Source: DATBDN01 sp963715995 (lineage in GTDB: Bacteria > Actinomycetota > Thermoleophilia > Solirubrobacterales > Thermoleophilaceae). From it: DNA of 64,000 bases. The notes beneath the pieces were generated by a model. It did not search any database. It had not been told where the DNA came from and worked only from the letters and a program-made list of their open reading frames with translations. Below are positions 8,822-17,338 of this stretch, piece after piece. The stretch is from NCBI GenBank assembly GCA_963715995.1, contig OY970283.1:2914001-2978000 (forward strand), written 5' to 3'. Every line of letters starts with the position of its first letter. Positions within the stretch are counted from its first letter, which is position 1. A program made the translations under genes and the position numbers.

Positions 8822-9271
8822 ATGTTTCGACCGAGCGCGACAATCGCTGCGCTCACGGCGGCCGTTCTCGCGGCTTCCGTGACGCTCCCCGCCGCGGCGT
8901 CCACCCCGACGTCCACCGGCGGCACCTCGCCGACCCCTGCTGCGAGCGGCGACACGAGCTCGCAGTCGGCCCAGGCCGCCTCGGCCGACTACCGCCCGGC
9001 GCGGGCCACCTGGTACGGCCCCGGCCTATACGGAAACCGCCTGGCGTGTGGCGGAAAGCTCACGCACAGCACCCTCGGCGTCGCCCACAAGAGCCTGCCA
9101 TGCGGCACGAAGGTCGCGCTCAAGTACCACGGCCGGACCATCGTGGTCCCCGTGGTCGATCGCGGCCCATACGCGCGCGGGGTGAGCTATGACCTCACCG
9201 AAGCCACGGCCCGCCGCCTCGGCATGACCGAGACGAGCCGCGTGGCCGCTGCACCGCTCGACGACAACTGA
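8822..9271 (+). CDS. Secreted RlpA-like double-psi beta-barrel protein
   Basis: 149 residues. Sec signal peptide at 1-26 (ending around LPAAAS), a Ser/Thr-rich linker to about residue 55, then a RlpA/DPBB domain: ARATWYGPGLYGNRLACGG, LPCGTKVALKY, VVPVVDRGPYARGVSYDLTEA. The conserved Asp and Arg (DRGPY) of the fold are present. RlpA-type domains bind or cleave denuded peptidoglycan. Two Cys probably form a disulfide. The c-di-AMP riboswitch directly upstream supports a cell-wall remodelling role under turgor or envelope control. Start at ATG 8822 gives the signal peptide and follows the riboswitch. Confidence 0.87.
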   Translation: MFRPSATIAALTAAVLAASVTLPAAASTPTSTGGTSPTPAASGDTSSQSAQAASADYRPARATWYGPGLYGNRLACGGKLTHSTLGVAHKSLPCGTKVALKYHGRTIVVPVVDRGPYARGVSYDLTEATARRLGMTETSRVAAAPLDDN

Positions 9272-9347
9272 GCGGGCTACTACTACCTAAAAGCGAGTAT
9301 CACCCGGGCTAGTGACATCGTGTCCCATGAGGGGGTAGTCTGAACAC

Positions 9348-9968
9348 ATGGCTGCAACCACGCTTCGTGTGTTGGTGGTGGACGAGCATCCGGTTGTCCG
9401 TCAGGGCGTCCGGGCACTGCTGGAACACGGACTCGCCGGAGCCGAGGTGACCGACGCGTCGAGCCTCCAAGGAGCGCTCGACGACATGGGCGGCAGTCAG
9501 CCGGACGTGACCATCGTCGACCCCTGGCGGGCCGGCGGTGACCTCGAATCCGTGCTCTCGACGCTGACGAGCAAGTTCGGCTCCGCGATCGTGGTCTTCA
9601 CCGCCGACGGCGGCGCACGTCTGCTCTCGGACGCGCTGAAGGCGGGCGTCAAGGGCTACGTGCGCAAGGACTCGCCGGGCGAGGACCTCGTCCGCGCGAT
9701 CCAGGCTGCGCGCGACGGCGACTTCTACGTCGACCCCGCGCTGTCCTCGACGATCGTGCTCGACGACGGCGACAAGACGCTCAGCGACCGCCAGCGCGAG
9801 ATCCTCCAGATGCTCGCCGACGGGATGCAGACCGACGCTGTGGCCACCAAGCTCGGCCTCTCCACCGAGACGGTGCGCACGCACACCAAGCGCATCCTGG
9901 CCAAGCTCGGGGCGGACACACGCACCCAGGCTGTGGCCATCGGCATCCGCACCGGCCTGATCGAATAA
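9348..9968 (+). CDS. NarL/FixJ-type response regulator with LuxR HTH
   Basis: 206 residues. Receiver domain 1-120: acidic pair VDEHP (about 12), phospho-acceptor Asp58 in VTIVDPW, Thr in VVFTADG and Lys in YVRKDS. LuxR-type HTH 140-206 with LSDRQREILQMLADGMQTDAVATKLGLSTETVRTHTKRI cited here as two motifs: LSDRQREIL and STETVRTHTKRILAKL. It is an orphan, with no histidine kinase adjacent. It starts at ATG 9348 after GGGGGTAG, which may act as the ribosome site. Confidence 0.92.
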   Translation: MAATTLRVLVVDEHPVVRQGVRALLEHGLAGAEVTDASSLQGALDDMGGSQPDVTIVDPWRAGGDLESVLSTLTSKFGSAIVVFTADGGARLLSDALKAGVKGYVRKDSPGEDLVRAIQAARDGDFYVDPALSSTIVLDDGDKTLSDRQREILQMLADGMQTDAVATKLGLSTETVRTHTKRILAKLGADTRTQAVAIGIRTGLIE

Positions 9969-10025
9969 GCCGGCCGGCCGACGCGTGGAGATTGAACTCC
10001 TGTGACGGGCGGGTAAGTTCCCCCC

Positions 10026-10715
10026 GTGCGCCAGCGCGACCCGCGCAAGCTGCTGCCGGCCAACCGGCCGCTGCCCGCCCGCGTGAAGATCGTGCACGTT
10101 CCGGAGCAGGGCTACGAGCCCGACGGCAGCGTCACGACACGCCAGGAGGCTGAGCTCACGCTCCCGCGTGAGACGCTCGACCGACTCTGGACATCGGTCA
10201 ACCTGGAGAACCTCGCCCGCACCTATTGGGCCTATCTCACGCGTTTCTTCCTCGGTCTGCTGAAGGTGCGCTACGGCGAGGACTGCCGCGAGATCGTCGC
10301 ACTCGGCTTCATCGTCCTGCTGCGCTTCCACAAGCCGGAGTACGAGACGAGCGAGACGCGTGGGTGCGTGACCTGGCGGATCAACAAGGGCTTCCTGGTC
10401 GCACCCGGCGGCCGTGACAAGGGCCACCTGCGCATCTGCGTCGAGCGCCAGGAGAGCAAGAGCGACTCCGACGACGTCAGCGTGCTCGTGTCCTCTGAGG
10501 TCGGCGCGTTCGTGCCGACGCTCACCTTCACCGGCTTACGCGCCCTCAGCGGCTTCGGGCGCTGGTTCTACCGCCAGACCCAGCTGCGCGTCCACGTGAT
10601 CGTCACGCACGGCTTCCTGCGCTCGCTCGGCAACCTCGAGCTCCAGGAGTCGCAGATCGGATCGCTGCGCGTGTCGCCCCCGGGCGAGCCGACGGCGACC
10701 GAGCCGGTCGCCTAG
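10026..10715 (+). CDS. Conserved hypothetical protein, 229 aa
   Basis: 229 residues from GTG. Basic and mixed alpha/beta, with an aromatic LARTYWAYLTRFFLGLLKVRYG segment (about 62-80) that may be a short amphipathic or membrane-associated helix, and a C-terminal Pro/Glu-rich tail. No signal peptide, no domain recognised. Its TAG overlaps the opposite-strand glpX stop by 4 bp. It probably belongs to a lineage-restricted family, but this cannot be tested here. Confidence 0.6.
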   Translation: MRQRDPRKLLPANRPLPARVKIVHVPEQGYEPDGSVTTRQEAELTLPRETLDRLWTSVNLENLARTYWAYLTRFFLGLLKVRYGEDCREIVALGFIVLLRFHKPEYETSETRGCVTWRINKGFLVAPGGRDKGHLRICVERQESKSDSDDVSVLVSSEVGAFVPTLTFTGLRALSGFGRWFYRQTQLRVHVIVTHGFLRSLGNLELQESQIGSLRVSPPGEPTATEPVA

Positions 10716-11725
10716 CCCAGGCGAAGGTCGCCGACCAGCTGGCGCAGCTTCTCGCGATCGTGGCGCGCGCTGATGCGGCGCACGGTGCCAGAGCGCGAGC
10801 GCGTCACGAGCGACTCGGTGGTGGCTCCGCGCGGGCCTTCGTAGCGCACGCCCTGGAGCAGATCACCGTCCGTCACGCCGGTGCACGCGAAGAACTGGTT
10901 CTCGCCGCCGCAGAGGCGGTGCTTGTCGAGCACCTCGTCCAGGTCGTAGCCCTGCTCGATCGCGGCGTCGCGCTCCTCGTCGTTGCGCGGCCAGAGGCGG
11001 CCGATCATGCCGCCGCCCATCGCCTTGATCGCACACGCCGAGAGCACGCCCTCGGGGGTGCCGCCCACGCCGTAGAGCAGGTCGACCGGTGAGCCCTCGG
11101 TGGCCGCCACCAGCGCGCCGGCCACGTCGCCGTGGAGGATGAAGCGGATGCGCGCGCCGGCCTCGCGGACCTCGCGGACGGCGTCGTCGTGGCGCGGGCG
11201 GTCGAGCATCATCACCATCACGTCGCGGATGTCAGTGCCCTTCGCGTAGGCGACCTGGCGCAGCGTGTCCTTCAGCGAGCGCTCGAACGCGCCCTCGAGC
11301 ACGTGCTCGACGGACGGCGCGCAGACCATCTTCTCCATGTAGTAGATCGGCCCGGGGTTGAACATCGTGCCGCGCTCTGACAGCGCGATCGTGGCCAGCG
11401 CGCCCGGGAATCCCTTCGCGCACAGCTCGGTACCCTCGAGCGGGTCGACGGCGATGTCGACCTCCGGCGGCGAGCCGTCGCCGATCTTCTCGCCGTTGTA
11501 GAGCATCGGGGCCTCGTCCTTCTCCCCCTCCCCGATCACGACCAGCCCGTCCATGCGCACGGTGTCGAGCATCAGTCGCATCGCGTCGACGGCGGCCTGA
11601 TCGGCGGCCTCCTTCTCGCCGCGCCCGATCCAGCGTGCCGCGGCGAGCGCCGCGTACTCGGTTGTCCGTACGAGCTCGAGCGCGAGGTTGCGGTCGACAG
11701 CCGCGCGCTGCTCGGTCGCGCTCAA
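10712..11725 (-). CDS. glpX: Class II fructose-1,6-bisphosphatase
   Basis: 337 residues, normal GlpX length. Motifs: GEGEKDEAPMLYNGEKIG (metal-binding Asp/Glu), DPLEGTELCAKG, GGTPEGVLSACAIKAMGG. It hydrolyses fructose 1,6-bisphosphate to fructose 6-phosphate in gluconeogenesis and uses Mn/Mg. The start is taken at TTG 11725, which overlaps the upstream membrane protein stop (TTGA) and gives the normal N-terminus; the frame stays open further upstream only as a shadow of that gene. Confidence 0.92.
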   Translation of the reverse strand: MSATEQRAAVDRNLALELVRTTEYAALAAARWIGRGEKEAADQAAVDAMRLMLDTVRMDGLVVIGEGEKDEAPMLYNGEKIGDGSPPEVDIAVDPLEGTELCAKGFPGALATIALSERGTMFNPGPIYYMEKMVCAPSVEHVLEGAFERSLKDTLRQVAYAKGTDIRDVMVMMLDRPRHDDAVREVREAGARIRFILHGDVAGALVAATEGSPVDLLYGVGGTPEGVLSACAIKAMGGGMIGRLWPRNDEERDAAIEQGYDLDEVLDKHRLCGGENQFFACTGVTDGDLLQGVRYEGPRGATTESLVTRSRSGTVRRISARHDREKLRQLVGDLRLG

Positions 11726-12621
11726 AGCACGCCCGGCGGCTTGCGGTCGCGCGCCTGCTCGGCCTGGCGCAGCACGCCGGCCGCGCAGATCCCGGCCGCG
11801 CCGAGCAAGCCGATGAACCAGCCGAGCTTGAGCGAGATCTCCGAGTCCGGCCCGCCGGGCTTCCCGAGGATGATCCCGTTCAGGAAGATCAGGACGAACG
11901 CCGTCATCCCGACGATCATCGTCACCTCGCCGGGGCGCCAGGTGAGCGCGTGGCCGCGCGCGATGATCCAGCCGAGGATGAAGGGCGCGCTGCAAGCCGC
12001 GACCAGCAGGATGTCAAGCAGCTTGAAGGTGGCGAAGGCATCGAAGGTGCCGCGGTGGCCGTTGATGTTCGCGTTCGGGTTGGCGCTCGTGCCGTACCAC
12101 TTCAGGAACATCGAGCCGAACAGAACCGCCGAGCCGGCGAAGCCGTAGTACTCGCCCGGCAGCCAGAGCGAGAAGTCCAGCTTGAACTTCTCCGGCGGCC
12201 CCTTCTCCTCACGCGCCGAGCGCGCACCGGCGCCGAAGGCGGCCAGGATGGCGCCGACGACGGCCGTGATCGCCACGAGCACGATCGGCGGGTTGGGCAG
12301 CTTCGCCAGCGCATGGTCGCCCGTCAGCTGGTGCATCAGGACGATGCCGCCGCCGAAGAACGCGCCGCCGATGAAGCCGCGCACCGCCCCCTCGCGCCCG
12401 CTGCGGTGCTCGAAGCCTCCGACGTAGCCGCCGATTCCGGCGACCACCTGGAGCGCGATGTAGGCCGTCTTCGAGTGTCCGAGCACGTAGCCGCAGACCA
12501 GGCCGAAGACGCCTGGGACGAGAACTACGAGGAGAAGGCGAAGCGCAAGCGGCCGATCCAGCAGGTAGACGGGACGCGTGAAGGTGTGCCGTTCCTCTCC
12601 CTGGACGGACGAAGCCTCCAT
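11722..12621 (-). CDS. Polytopic membrane protein, unknown
   Basis: 299 residues from ATG 12621. About eight membrane segments. An N-terminal cytoplasmic stretch is followed by glycine-rich helices (VVAGIGGYVGGFEHRSG, GFIGGAFFGGGIVLM) and an extracytoplasmic loop containing WYGTSANPNANINGH. I do not recognise a transporter signature. It overlaps glpX by 4 bp (TTGA) and is divergent from the SDR gene with 39 bp between starts. The long open frame running upstream through the SDR locus is a shadow and was not used. Confidence 0.65.
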   Translation of the reverse strand: MEASSVQGEERHTFTRPVYLLDRPLALRLLLVVLVPGVFGLVCGYVLGHSKTAYIALQVVAGIGGYVGGFEHRSGREGAVRGFIGGAFFGGGIVLMHQLTGDHALAKLPNPPIVLVAITAVVGAILAAFGAGARSAREEKGPPEKFKLDFSLWLPGEYYGFAGSAVLFGSMFLKWYGTSANPNANINGHRGTFDAFATFKLLDILLVAACSAPFILGWIIARGHALTWRPGEVTMIVGMTAFVLIFLNGIILGKPGGPDSEISLKLGWFIGLLGAAGICAAGVLRQAEQARDRKPPGVL

Positions 12622-12660
12622 CGGGCCGGAAACGTACACCGTTTCGTACTGTCTCGCCGC

Positions 12661-13407
12661 ATGAAGATCGAAGGCTTGGGTGCACTTGTCGTCGGCGGCT
12701 CCTCCGGACTCGGCGCCGCCACCGCCGCCGCGCTGCGCGAGCGCGGCGCAAACGTGGTCATCGCCGACCTGAAACCGCCGCCGGAGGACGACGGCCTGGC
12801 GTTCTTCGAAACGGACGTGCAGGACGAGGAGAAGGTCAAGGCAACCGTCGAGGGCGCGGTCGAAGCGCTCGGTGAGATGCGCTTCTGCGTCAACTGCGCC
12901 GGGGTCGGCTGGGCCGAGCGCACGATCGGCCGCGAGGGACCGGCCAACCCGCTGCCGTTCGAGATCACGCTCGGCGTGAACCTGATCGGCATGTACCGCG
13001 TGCTGCGTCACGCGGCATGGGCGATGTCCACCAACGACCCGGACGAGGACGGGAACCGCGGCGCGTTCGTCATGACGGCGTCGATCGCCGCCTACGACGG
13101 TCAGATCGGGCAGACGGCCTATGCGGCCTCGAAGGCCGGCATCGTCGGCCTCACGCTGCCCGCCGCCCGCGACCTCGCACGCGTGGGCATCCGCGTCTGC
13201 ACGATCGCGCCGGGCACCTTCGACACGCCGCTTCTGGCGGCGCTCCCCGAGGAAGCGCGCACCGCGCTCGGCGCAGCCATCCCCCACCCCTCGCGCCTCG
13301 GCCAGCCGCGCGAGTTCGCCCAGCTGGCGATCCAGATCGCCGAGAACCAGATGCTGAACGGCGAGACGATCCGCCTCGACGGCGCACTGCGGATGCCGCC
13401 CAAGTGA
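12661..13407 (+). CDS. SDR family oxidoreductase, 3-hydroxyacyl-CoA dehydrogenase type II-like
   Basis: 248 residues, classical SDR length. Cofactor loop VVGGSSGLGAATAAAL with following IADLKPP (NAD preference), NCAG at about 80, catalytic Ser in MTASIAAYDG and YxxxK in TAYAASKAG. The insertion GREGPANPLPFE and the C-terminal HPSRLGQPREFAQLA are typical of HSD17B10/3-hydroxyacyl-CoA dehydrogenase type 2. With the thiolase two genes down it probably works in beta-oxidation of fatty or branched acyl-CoA. ATG start immediately follows a short intergenic gap. Confidence 0.88.
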   Translation: MKIEGLGALVVGGSSGLGAATAAALRERGANVVIADLKPPPEDDGLAFFETDVQDEEKVKATVEGAVEALGEMRFCVNCAGVGWAERTIGREGPANPLPFEITLGVNLIGMYRVLRHAAWAMSTNDPDEDGNRGAFVMTASIAAYDGQIGQTAYAASKAGIVGLTLPAARDLARVGIRVCTIAPGTFDTPLLAALPEEARTALGAAIPHPSRLGQPREFAQLAIQIAENQMLNGETIRLDGALRMPPK

Positions 13408-14318
13408 GGGCCGCCCTGATCCAGACGATCGGCGAGCCGCCGGTTGTCGGCGACGTGCCCGAGCCCGAGCGCGGCAAGGGGCAGGCACTGATCGAGGTGA
13501 CGGCCGCGGCCGTCAACCCCATTGACATCTCGATTTCCACCGGCCGCTTCTACGGCGGCTCGCCCGACGTGCCGTACGTGATGGGCCGCGAGGCCGTTGG
13601 CCGCGTGATCGAGGGCGACTCGCTCGAGCCCGGCACCGAGGTGTGGTTCCAGCCGGTCGGCGGCGCGTTCGCCGAGCGCGCGCTGGCCGACGAGCAGCAG
13701 GCGATCCCGCTGCCCGGCGGCACCGACCACGAGCTCGCGGCAGCACTCGGCATCGCCGGCCTGACCGGGTGGCTGGCCGTTGAGTGGCGCGCGAAGGTCA
13801 CCGGCGGCGAGAACGTGCTCGTGCTGGGCGCCACCGGCGTGGTCGGGCTGGTCGCGGTTCAGGCGGCAAAGGCGCTCGGCGCCGCCCACATCGTCGCTGC
13901 CGGCCGTGACGCCGACGCGCTGGAGGCGGCCCGCGAGGCGGGCGCCGACGCGGTCGCGCCGCTCGGCGACGGCTTCGCCGAAGCCGCACCGGGCCCGTTC
14001 GACGTGATCATCGATCCGCTCTGGGGCGAGGCCCTCGAAGCGGCGATCCCTGCAGCCGCCCGCTTCGCCCGGATCGTGCAGCTGGGCCAGTCAGCCGGGC
14101 CTGAGGCGACGCTGCGCTCGGGCGACGTCCGCGGCAAGTCGTTGTCGATTCTGGGCTTCACGCTCGGCCACGTGCCGCAGGAGGTCATGAGCGCCGCGTA
14201 TCCGAGGCTGCTGGCGGACGTGAAGGTCGGTTACGAGGCGATTCCGCTCGACTCGGCAGCCGACGCTTGGCGACGCCAACAGGACTCTCCGCACAGAAAA
14301 CTCGTCCTCGTCCCGTAG
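13404..14318 (+). CDS. Zinc-independent MDR family NADPH:quinone oxidoreductase
   Basis: 304 residues starting at GTG that overlaps the SDR stop (GTGA). Medium-chain dehydrogenase fold: N-terminal GroES-like domain with AAAVNPIDISISTGRF, then a Rossmann domain with VLVLGATGVVGLVAVQAAKALG. Zinc ligands are missing, as in the quinone reductase/crotonin type. NADPH-dependent reduction of quinones or enones is the family reaction; the partner genes suggest an acyl-CoA or enoyl substrate. Translationally coupled to the SDR. Confidence 0.85.
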   Translation: MRAALIQTIGEPPVVGDVPEPERGKGQALIEVTAAAVNPIDISISTGRFYGGSPDVPYVMGREAVGRVIEGDSLEPGTEVWFQPVGGAFAERALADEQQAIPLPGGTDHELAAALGIAGLTGWLAVEWRAKVTGGENVLVLGATGVVGLVAVQAAKALGAAHIVAAGRDADALEAAREAGADAVAPLGDGFAEAAPGPFDVIIDPLWGEALEAAIPAAARFARIVQLGQSAGPEATLRSGDVRGKSLSILGFTLGHVPQEVMSAAYPRLLADVKVGYEAIPLDSAADAWRRQQDSPHRKLVLVP

Positions 14319-14355
14319 GCTCACGCCGCCGCCAGACCACAAGGAGACCTTTCGC

Positions 14356-15576
14356 ATGCCTGAAGCAGTCATCGTCGACGCCATCCGCAGCCCGATCGGG
14401 CGCGCCTTCAAGGGATCGCTCACCGGCATCCGCCCGGACGATCTCGGCGCGTACGTCGTGGATGCCCTGCTCGACCGCAACCCCGACGTCGACCCCGGAT
14501 CGGTTGACGACCTGATCTGCGGCTGCGGGCTTCCGCAGGGCGAGCAGAGCTACAACATCGGCCGCGCTATCTCGATGCTCTCGCGCCTGCCCGTGCACGT
14601 GACCGGCGCGACGGTTGCGCGCTACTGCGCGTCGAGCCTGAACGCGATCGCGATCGCGGCCGATGCGATCAAGGCCGGCAACGCCGACACCTACATCGCG
14701 GCAGGCGTTGAGCACGTCTCGCGCGTGGGCATGTGGTCCGAGGACGGACTTCCCCAGCTGTTCGGCGCGCTCAAGGCGAATGCCCCGGAAGCCATGCAGG
14801 ACCAGATCCCGATGCCCGACTGGAAGAACCCGAAGCTGAACGGCGAGGACGGGCGCCCCGACCTCTACATCGCGATGGGACAGACCGCCGAGAACGTGGC
14901 CGAGAAGTACGACGTCAAGCGCGAGGACATGGACCACTACGCGCAGCGCTCACAGGAGCTGGCGGTCCAGTCGCAGGAGTCGGGCTTCTTCGACAACGAG
15001 ATCGTGTCGATCGAGGTCGGCGAGACGAACGTGTCGAAGGACGACGGCCCGCGCGCGAGCTCGACCTACGAGAAGCTGGCCGAGCTGAAGCCCGCCTTCC
15101 GCGAGAACGGCCGCGTGACCGCTGGCAACTCGTGCCCGCTGAACGACGGCGCGGCCGCAGTGCTGCTGACTTCTGACGCGCGCGCACAGGAGCTGGGGCT
15201 GAAGCCGCGGGCACGCGTTCTGGGCTGGGCCACCGGTGGCCTGGAGCCGGAGCTGATGGGCGTGGCGCCGATCGAGGCCGTGCGCAACGTGCTCAAGAAG
15301 GTCGGCATGACGATGGCGGACATCGACGTGGTCGAGCTGAACGAGGCGTTCGCGGCCCAGGTGATCCCGATCATGGACGAGTGCGACATCCCGCTCGAGA
15401 AGCTGAACACACACGGCGGGGCGATCGCGCTCGGCCACCCGTTCGGCATGACCGGGGCGCGGATCATGTCGACCCTGCTGAACGTGATGCAGACCGACGA
15501 CAAGCAGATTGGCCTGGAGACGATGTGCGTCGCAGGCGGCCAGGGCTTCGCCATGGTCGTCGAGCGAATCAACTGA
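14356..15576 (+). CDS. Acetyl-CoA acyltransferase (thiolase)
   Basis: 406 residues, complete. Nucleophile Cys91 in VARYCASSLN, His in THGGAIALGHPFGMTGAR and C-terminal Cys in CVAGGQGFAM form the standard thiolase triad. AAGGAG precedes the ATG by about 9 bases. It cleaves 3-ketoacyl-CoA or condenses acetyl-CoA. Position after SDR and quinone reductase on the same strand (37-bp gap) makes a small beta-oxidation operon; no acyl-CoA dehydrogenase or enoyl hydratase is in the window. Confidence 0.93.
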   Translation: MPEAVIVDAIRSPIGRAFKGSLTGIRPDDLGAYVVDALLDRNPDVDPGSVDDLICGCGLPQGEQSYNIGRAISMLSRLPVHVTGATVARYCASSLNAIAIAADAIKAGNADTYIAAGVEHVSRVGMWSEDGLPQLFGALKANAPEAMQDQIPMPDWKNPKLNGEDGRPDLYIAMGQTAENVAEKYDVKREDMDHYAQRSQELAVQSQESGFFDNEIVSIEVGETNVSKDDGPRASSTYEKLAELKPAFRENGRVTAGNSCPLNDGAAAVLLTSDARAQELGLKPRARVLGWATGGLEPELMGVAPIEAVRNVLKKVGMTMADIDVVELNEAFAAQVIPIMDECDIPLEKLNTHGGAIALGHPFGMTGARIMSTLLNVMQTDDKQIGLETMCVAGGQGFAMVVERIN

Positions 15577-15647
15577 GAATGGCCTAGGCGGACAGCCCTC
15601 GATCTGTACCATCCGGCGTCGCCCGTCGCGCCTGGGGGCCCCTTTCT

Positions 15648-16646
15648 GTGAACACGTCAAACACCGCCCAATCCGAGGGGCCGTCCGGCTACCCGCAAGC
15701 AGCGACACTCGAGTTCCGTGAGGTCGTGAAGCGCTATCGCGGGCAGGAGCGCCCAGCGGTGGACCACCTGTCGTTCGAGGTGCCGGCCGGCGACATCTGC
15801 GTGCTGGTCGGACCCTCCGGCTGCGGCAAGACGACGGCCATGCGGATGGTCAACCGCATGATCGAGATCACCGAGGGCGACATCCTGCTCGACGGCAAAT
15901 CGGTACGCGGCCGCAAGCCGCCCGAGCTGCGGCGCGAGATCGGCTACGTGATCCAGCAGGTCGGCCTGTTCCCGCACCAGACGATCGGCGAGAACGTGGC
16001 GACGGTGCCGAAGCTGCTCGGCTGGGACAAGCACCGGATCCGCGACCGCGTCGACGAGCTGCTCGATCTGGTCGCACTCGACCCCGGTGAGTACCGCGAG
16101 CGCTACCCCGCCGAGCTCTCCGGCGGCCAGCGCCAGCGCGTCGGCGTCGCGCGTGCGCTCGCCTGCGACCCGCCGCTGATGCTGATGGACGAGCCGTTCG
16201 GCGCGATCGACCCGATCAACCGCGGGCGCCTCCAGAACCAGTTCCTCAGGCTTCAGGAGCAGATCCGCAAGACCGTCGTGTTCGTAACGCATGACATCGA
16301 CGAGGCACTGAAGATGGGTGACCGGATCGCGATCATGAAGGAGGGCGGCGTGCTGGCCCAGTACGCCACGCCGCAGGAGCTGCTCGAGTCGCCGGCCGAC
16401 GAATTCGTCGAGACCTTCGTCGGCGCCGACCGCGGCCTCAAGGCGCTGGCGCTACACCGCGTGGCCGAGCTGCAGCTGGGTCCCGTGCGCGAGGGCAGCC
16501 CGGTCGAGGTCGAGCGCGAGGACACGCTGCGCGACGCGCTCTCGGCCATGCTCGTGAGCGACGCTGACTACGCGCGTGTTCGCGACCACGGCCCCGACGT
16601 CATCGGCACGATCACCCTCGACCAGATCCGCGCGCTCGCCAAGTGA
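15648..16646 (+). CDS. opuCA: Osmoprotectant ABC transporter ATP-binding protein (OpuCA/ProV-like)
   Basis: 332 residues from GTG. Walker A GPSGCGKTT (about 55-63), Q-loop YVIQQVGLFPH, signature LSGGQRQRVG, Walker B LMLMDEPFGAIDP, H-loop FVTHDIDEALKMGD. The C-terminus (about 270-332) keeps only one degenerate CBS-like segment instead of the CBS pair usual in OpuCA, so ionic-strength sensing may be weakened. It energises import of glycine betaine, choline or carnitine. Four-gene operon with overlapping starts and stops. Confidence 0.9.
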   Translation: MNTSNTAQSEGPSGYPQAATLEFREVVKRYRGQERPAVDHLSFEVPAGDICVLVGPSGCGKTTAMRMVNRMIEITEGDILLDGKSVRGRKPPELRREIGYVIQQVGLFPHQTIGENVATVPKLLGWDKHRIRDRVDELLDLVALDPGEYRERYPAELSGGQRQRVGVARALACDPPLMLMDEPFGAIDPINRGRLQNQFLRLQEQIRKTVVFVTHDIDEALKMGDRIAIMKEGGVLAQYATPQELLESPADEFVETFVGADRGLKALALHRVAELQLGPVREGSPVEVEREDTLRDALSAMLVSDADYARVRDHGPDVIGTITLDQIRALAK

Positions 16647-17338
16647 GCTTCGCGGCACTGGTCATCCATCACCGAACGCAGTCGGACTGCGTGTCGAACG
16701 ACGGCTTCTGCCCGAACTGGATCGCGCACAACTGGCACCGCTACGAGCATCCGTTCTGGCAGCACGTGTTCCTGACCGTGGTCGCGGTCGCGATCGGGTT
16801 CCTGATCGCGGCCGGCCTCGCCCTGCTGGCCCACCGGCGCCGCTGGCTGATCGCTCCGGTCACCACCGTCACCGGCGTGCTGTACACGATCCCGAGCCTG
16901 TCGCTGTTCTTCCTGCTCCAGCCGATCACGGGCCGCGGCAACACGACGGCGCTGATCGCCCTCGTCTCCTACACGCTGCTGATCATCTTCCGCAACGTGC
17001 TCGCGGGGCTCGACAACGTCGCGCCTGAGACGCGTGATGCGGCACGCGGGCTTGGCTTGACTGACCGGCAGGTGCTGTGGCGGGTGGAGGTGCCGCTCGC
17101 GCTGCCCGAGATCATGGCCGGGCTGCGGGTGGCGTCCACCACAACGGTGGGGCTGGCCACACTCGCGTTCTTCGCGGGCGCGGGCGGCCTCGGCGGCTCG
17201 ATCTTCTCCGACCTCACCTTCAAGTCGAACGTGGTCGTGGGCGGCGGGCTGTGCGTGCTGCTGGCGGTCGTGCTCGACCTGGTCATCCTCGGGACCCAGC
17301 GAGCGCTGACGCCGTGGCGCCGGGTGGTGAGCACGTGA
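16643..17338 (+). CDS. opuCB: Osmoprotectant ABC transporter permease (OpuCB-like)
   Basis: 231 residues, GTG overlapping the preceding stop. N-terminal loop carries paired Cys (SDCVSNDGFCPNW), then five to six membrane segments. The EAA-like loop ETRDAARGLGLTDRQVLWRVEVPLALP, cited in parts as DAARGLGLTDRQ and RVEVPLALPEI, contacts the ATPase. Together with the next permease it forms the membrane channel. The long N-terminal loop before the first helix is typical of one of the two OpuC permeases. Confidence 0.88.
   Translation: MSFAALVIHHRTQSDCVSNDGFCPNWIAHNWHRYEHPFWQHVFLTVVAVAIGFLIAAGLALLAHRRRWLIAPVTTVTGVLYTIPSLSLFFLLQPITGRGNTTALIALVSYTLLIIFRNVLAGLDNVAPETRDAARGLGLTDRQVLWRVEVPLALPEIMAGLRVASTTTVGLATLAFFAGAGGLGGSIFSDLTFKSNVVVGGGLCVLLAVVLDLVILGTQRALTPWRRVVST

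Noticed and set aside
8704..9192. Alternative open frame starting inside the c-di-AMP riboswitch.
   Set aside because: It is out of frame with the signal peptide and DPBB domain of the RlpA-like gene and covers structured RNA.
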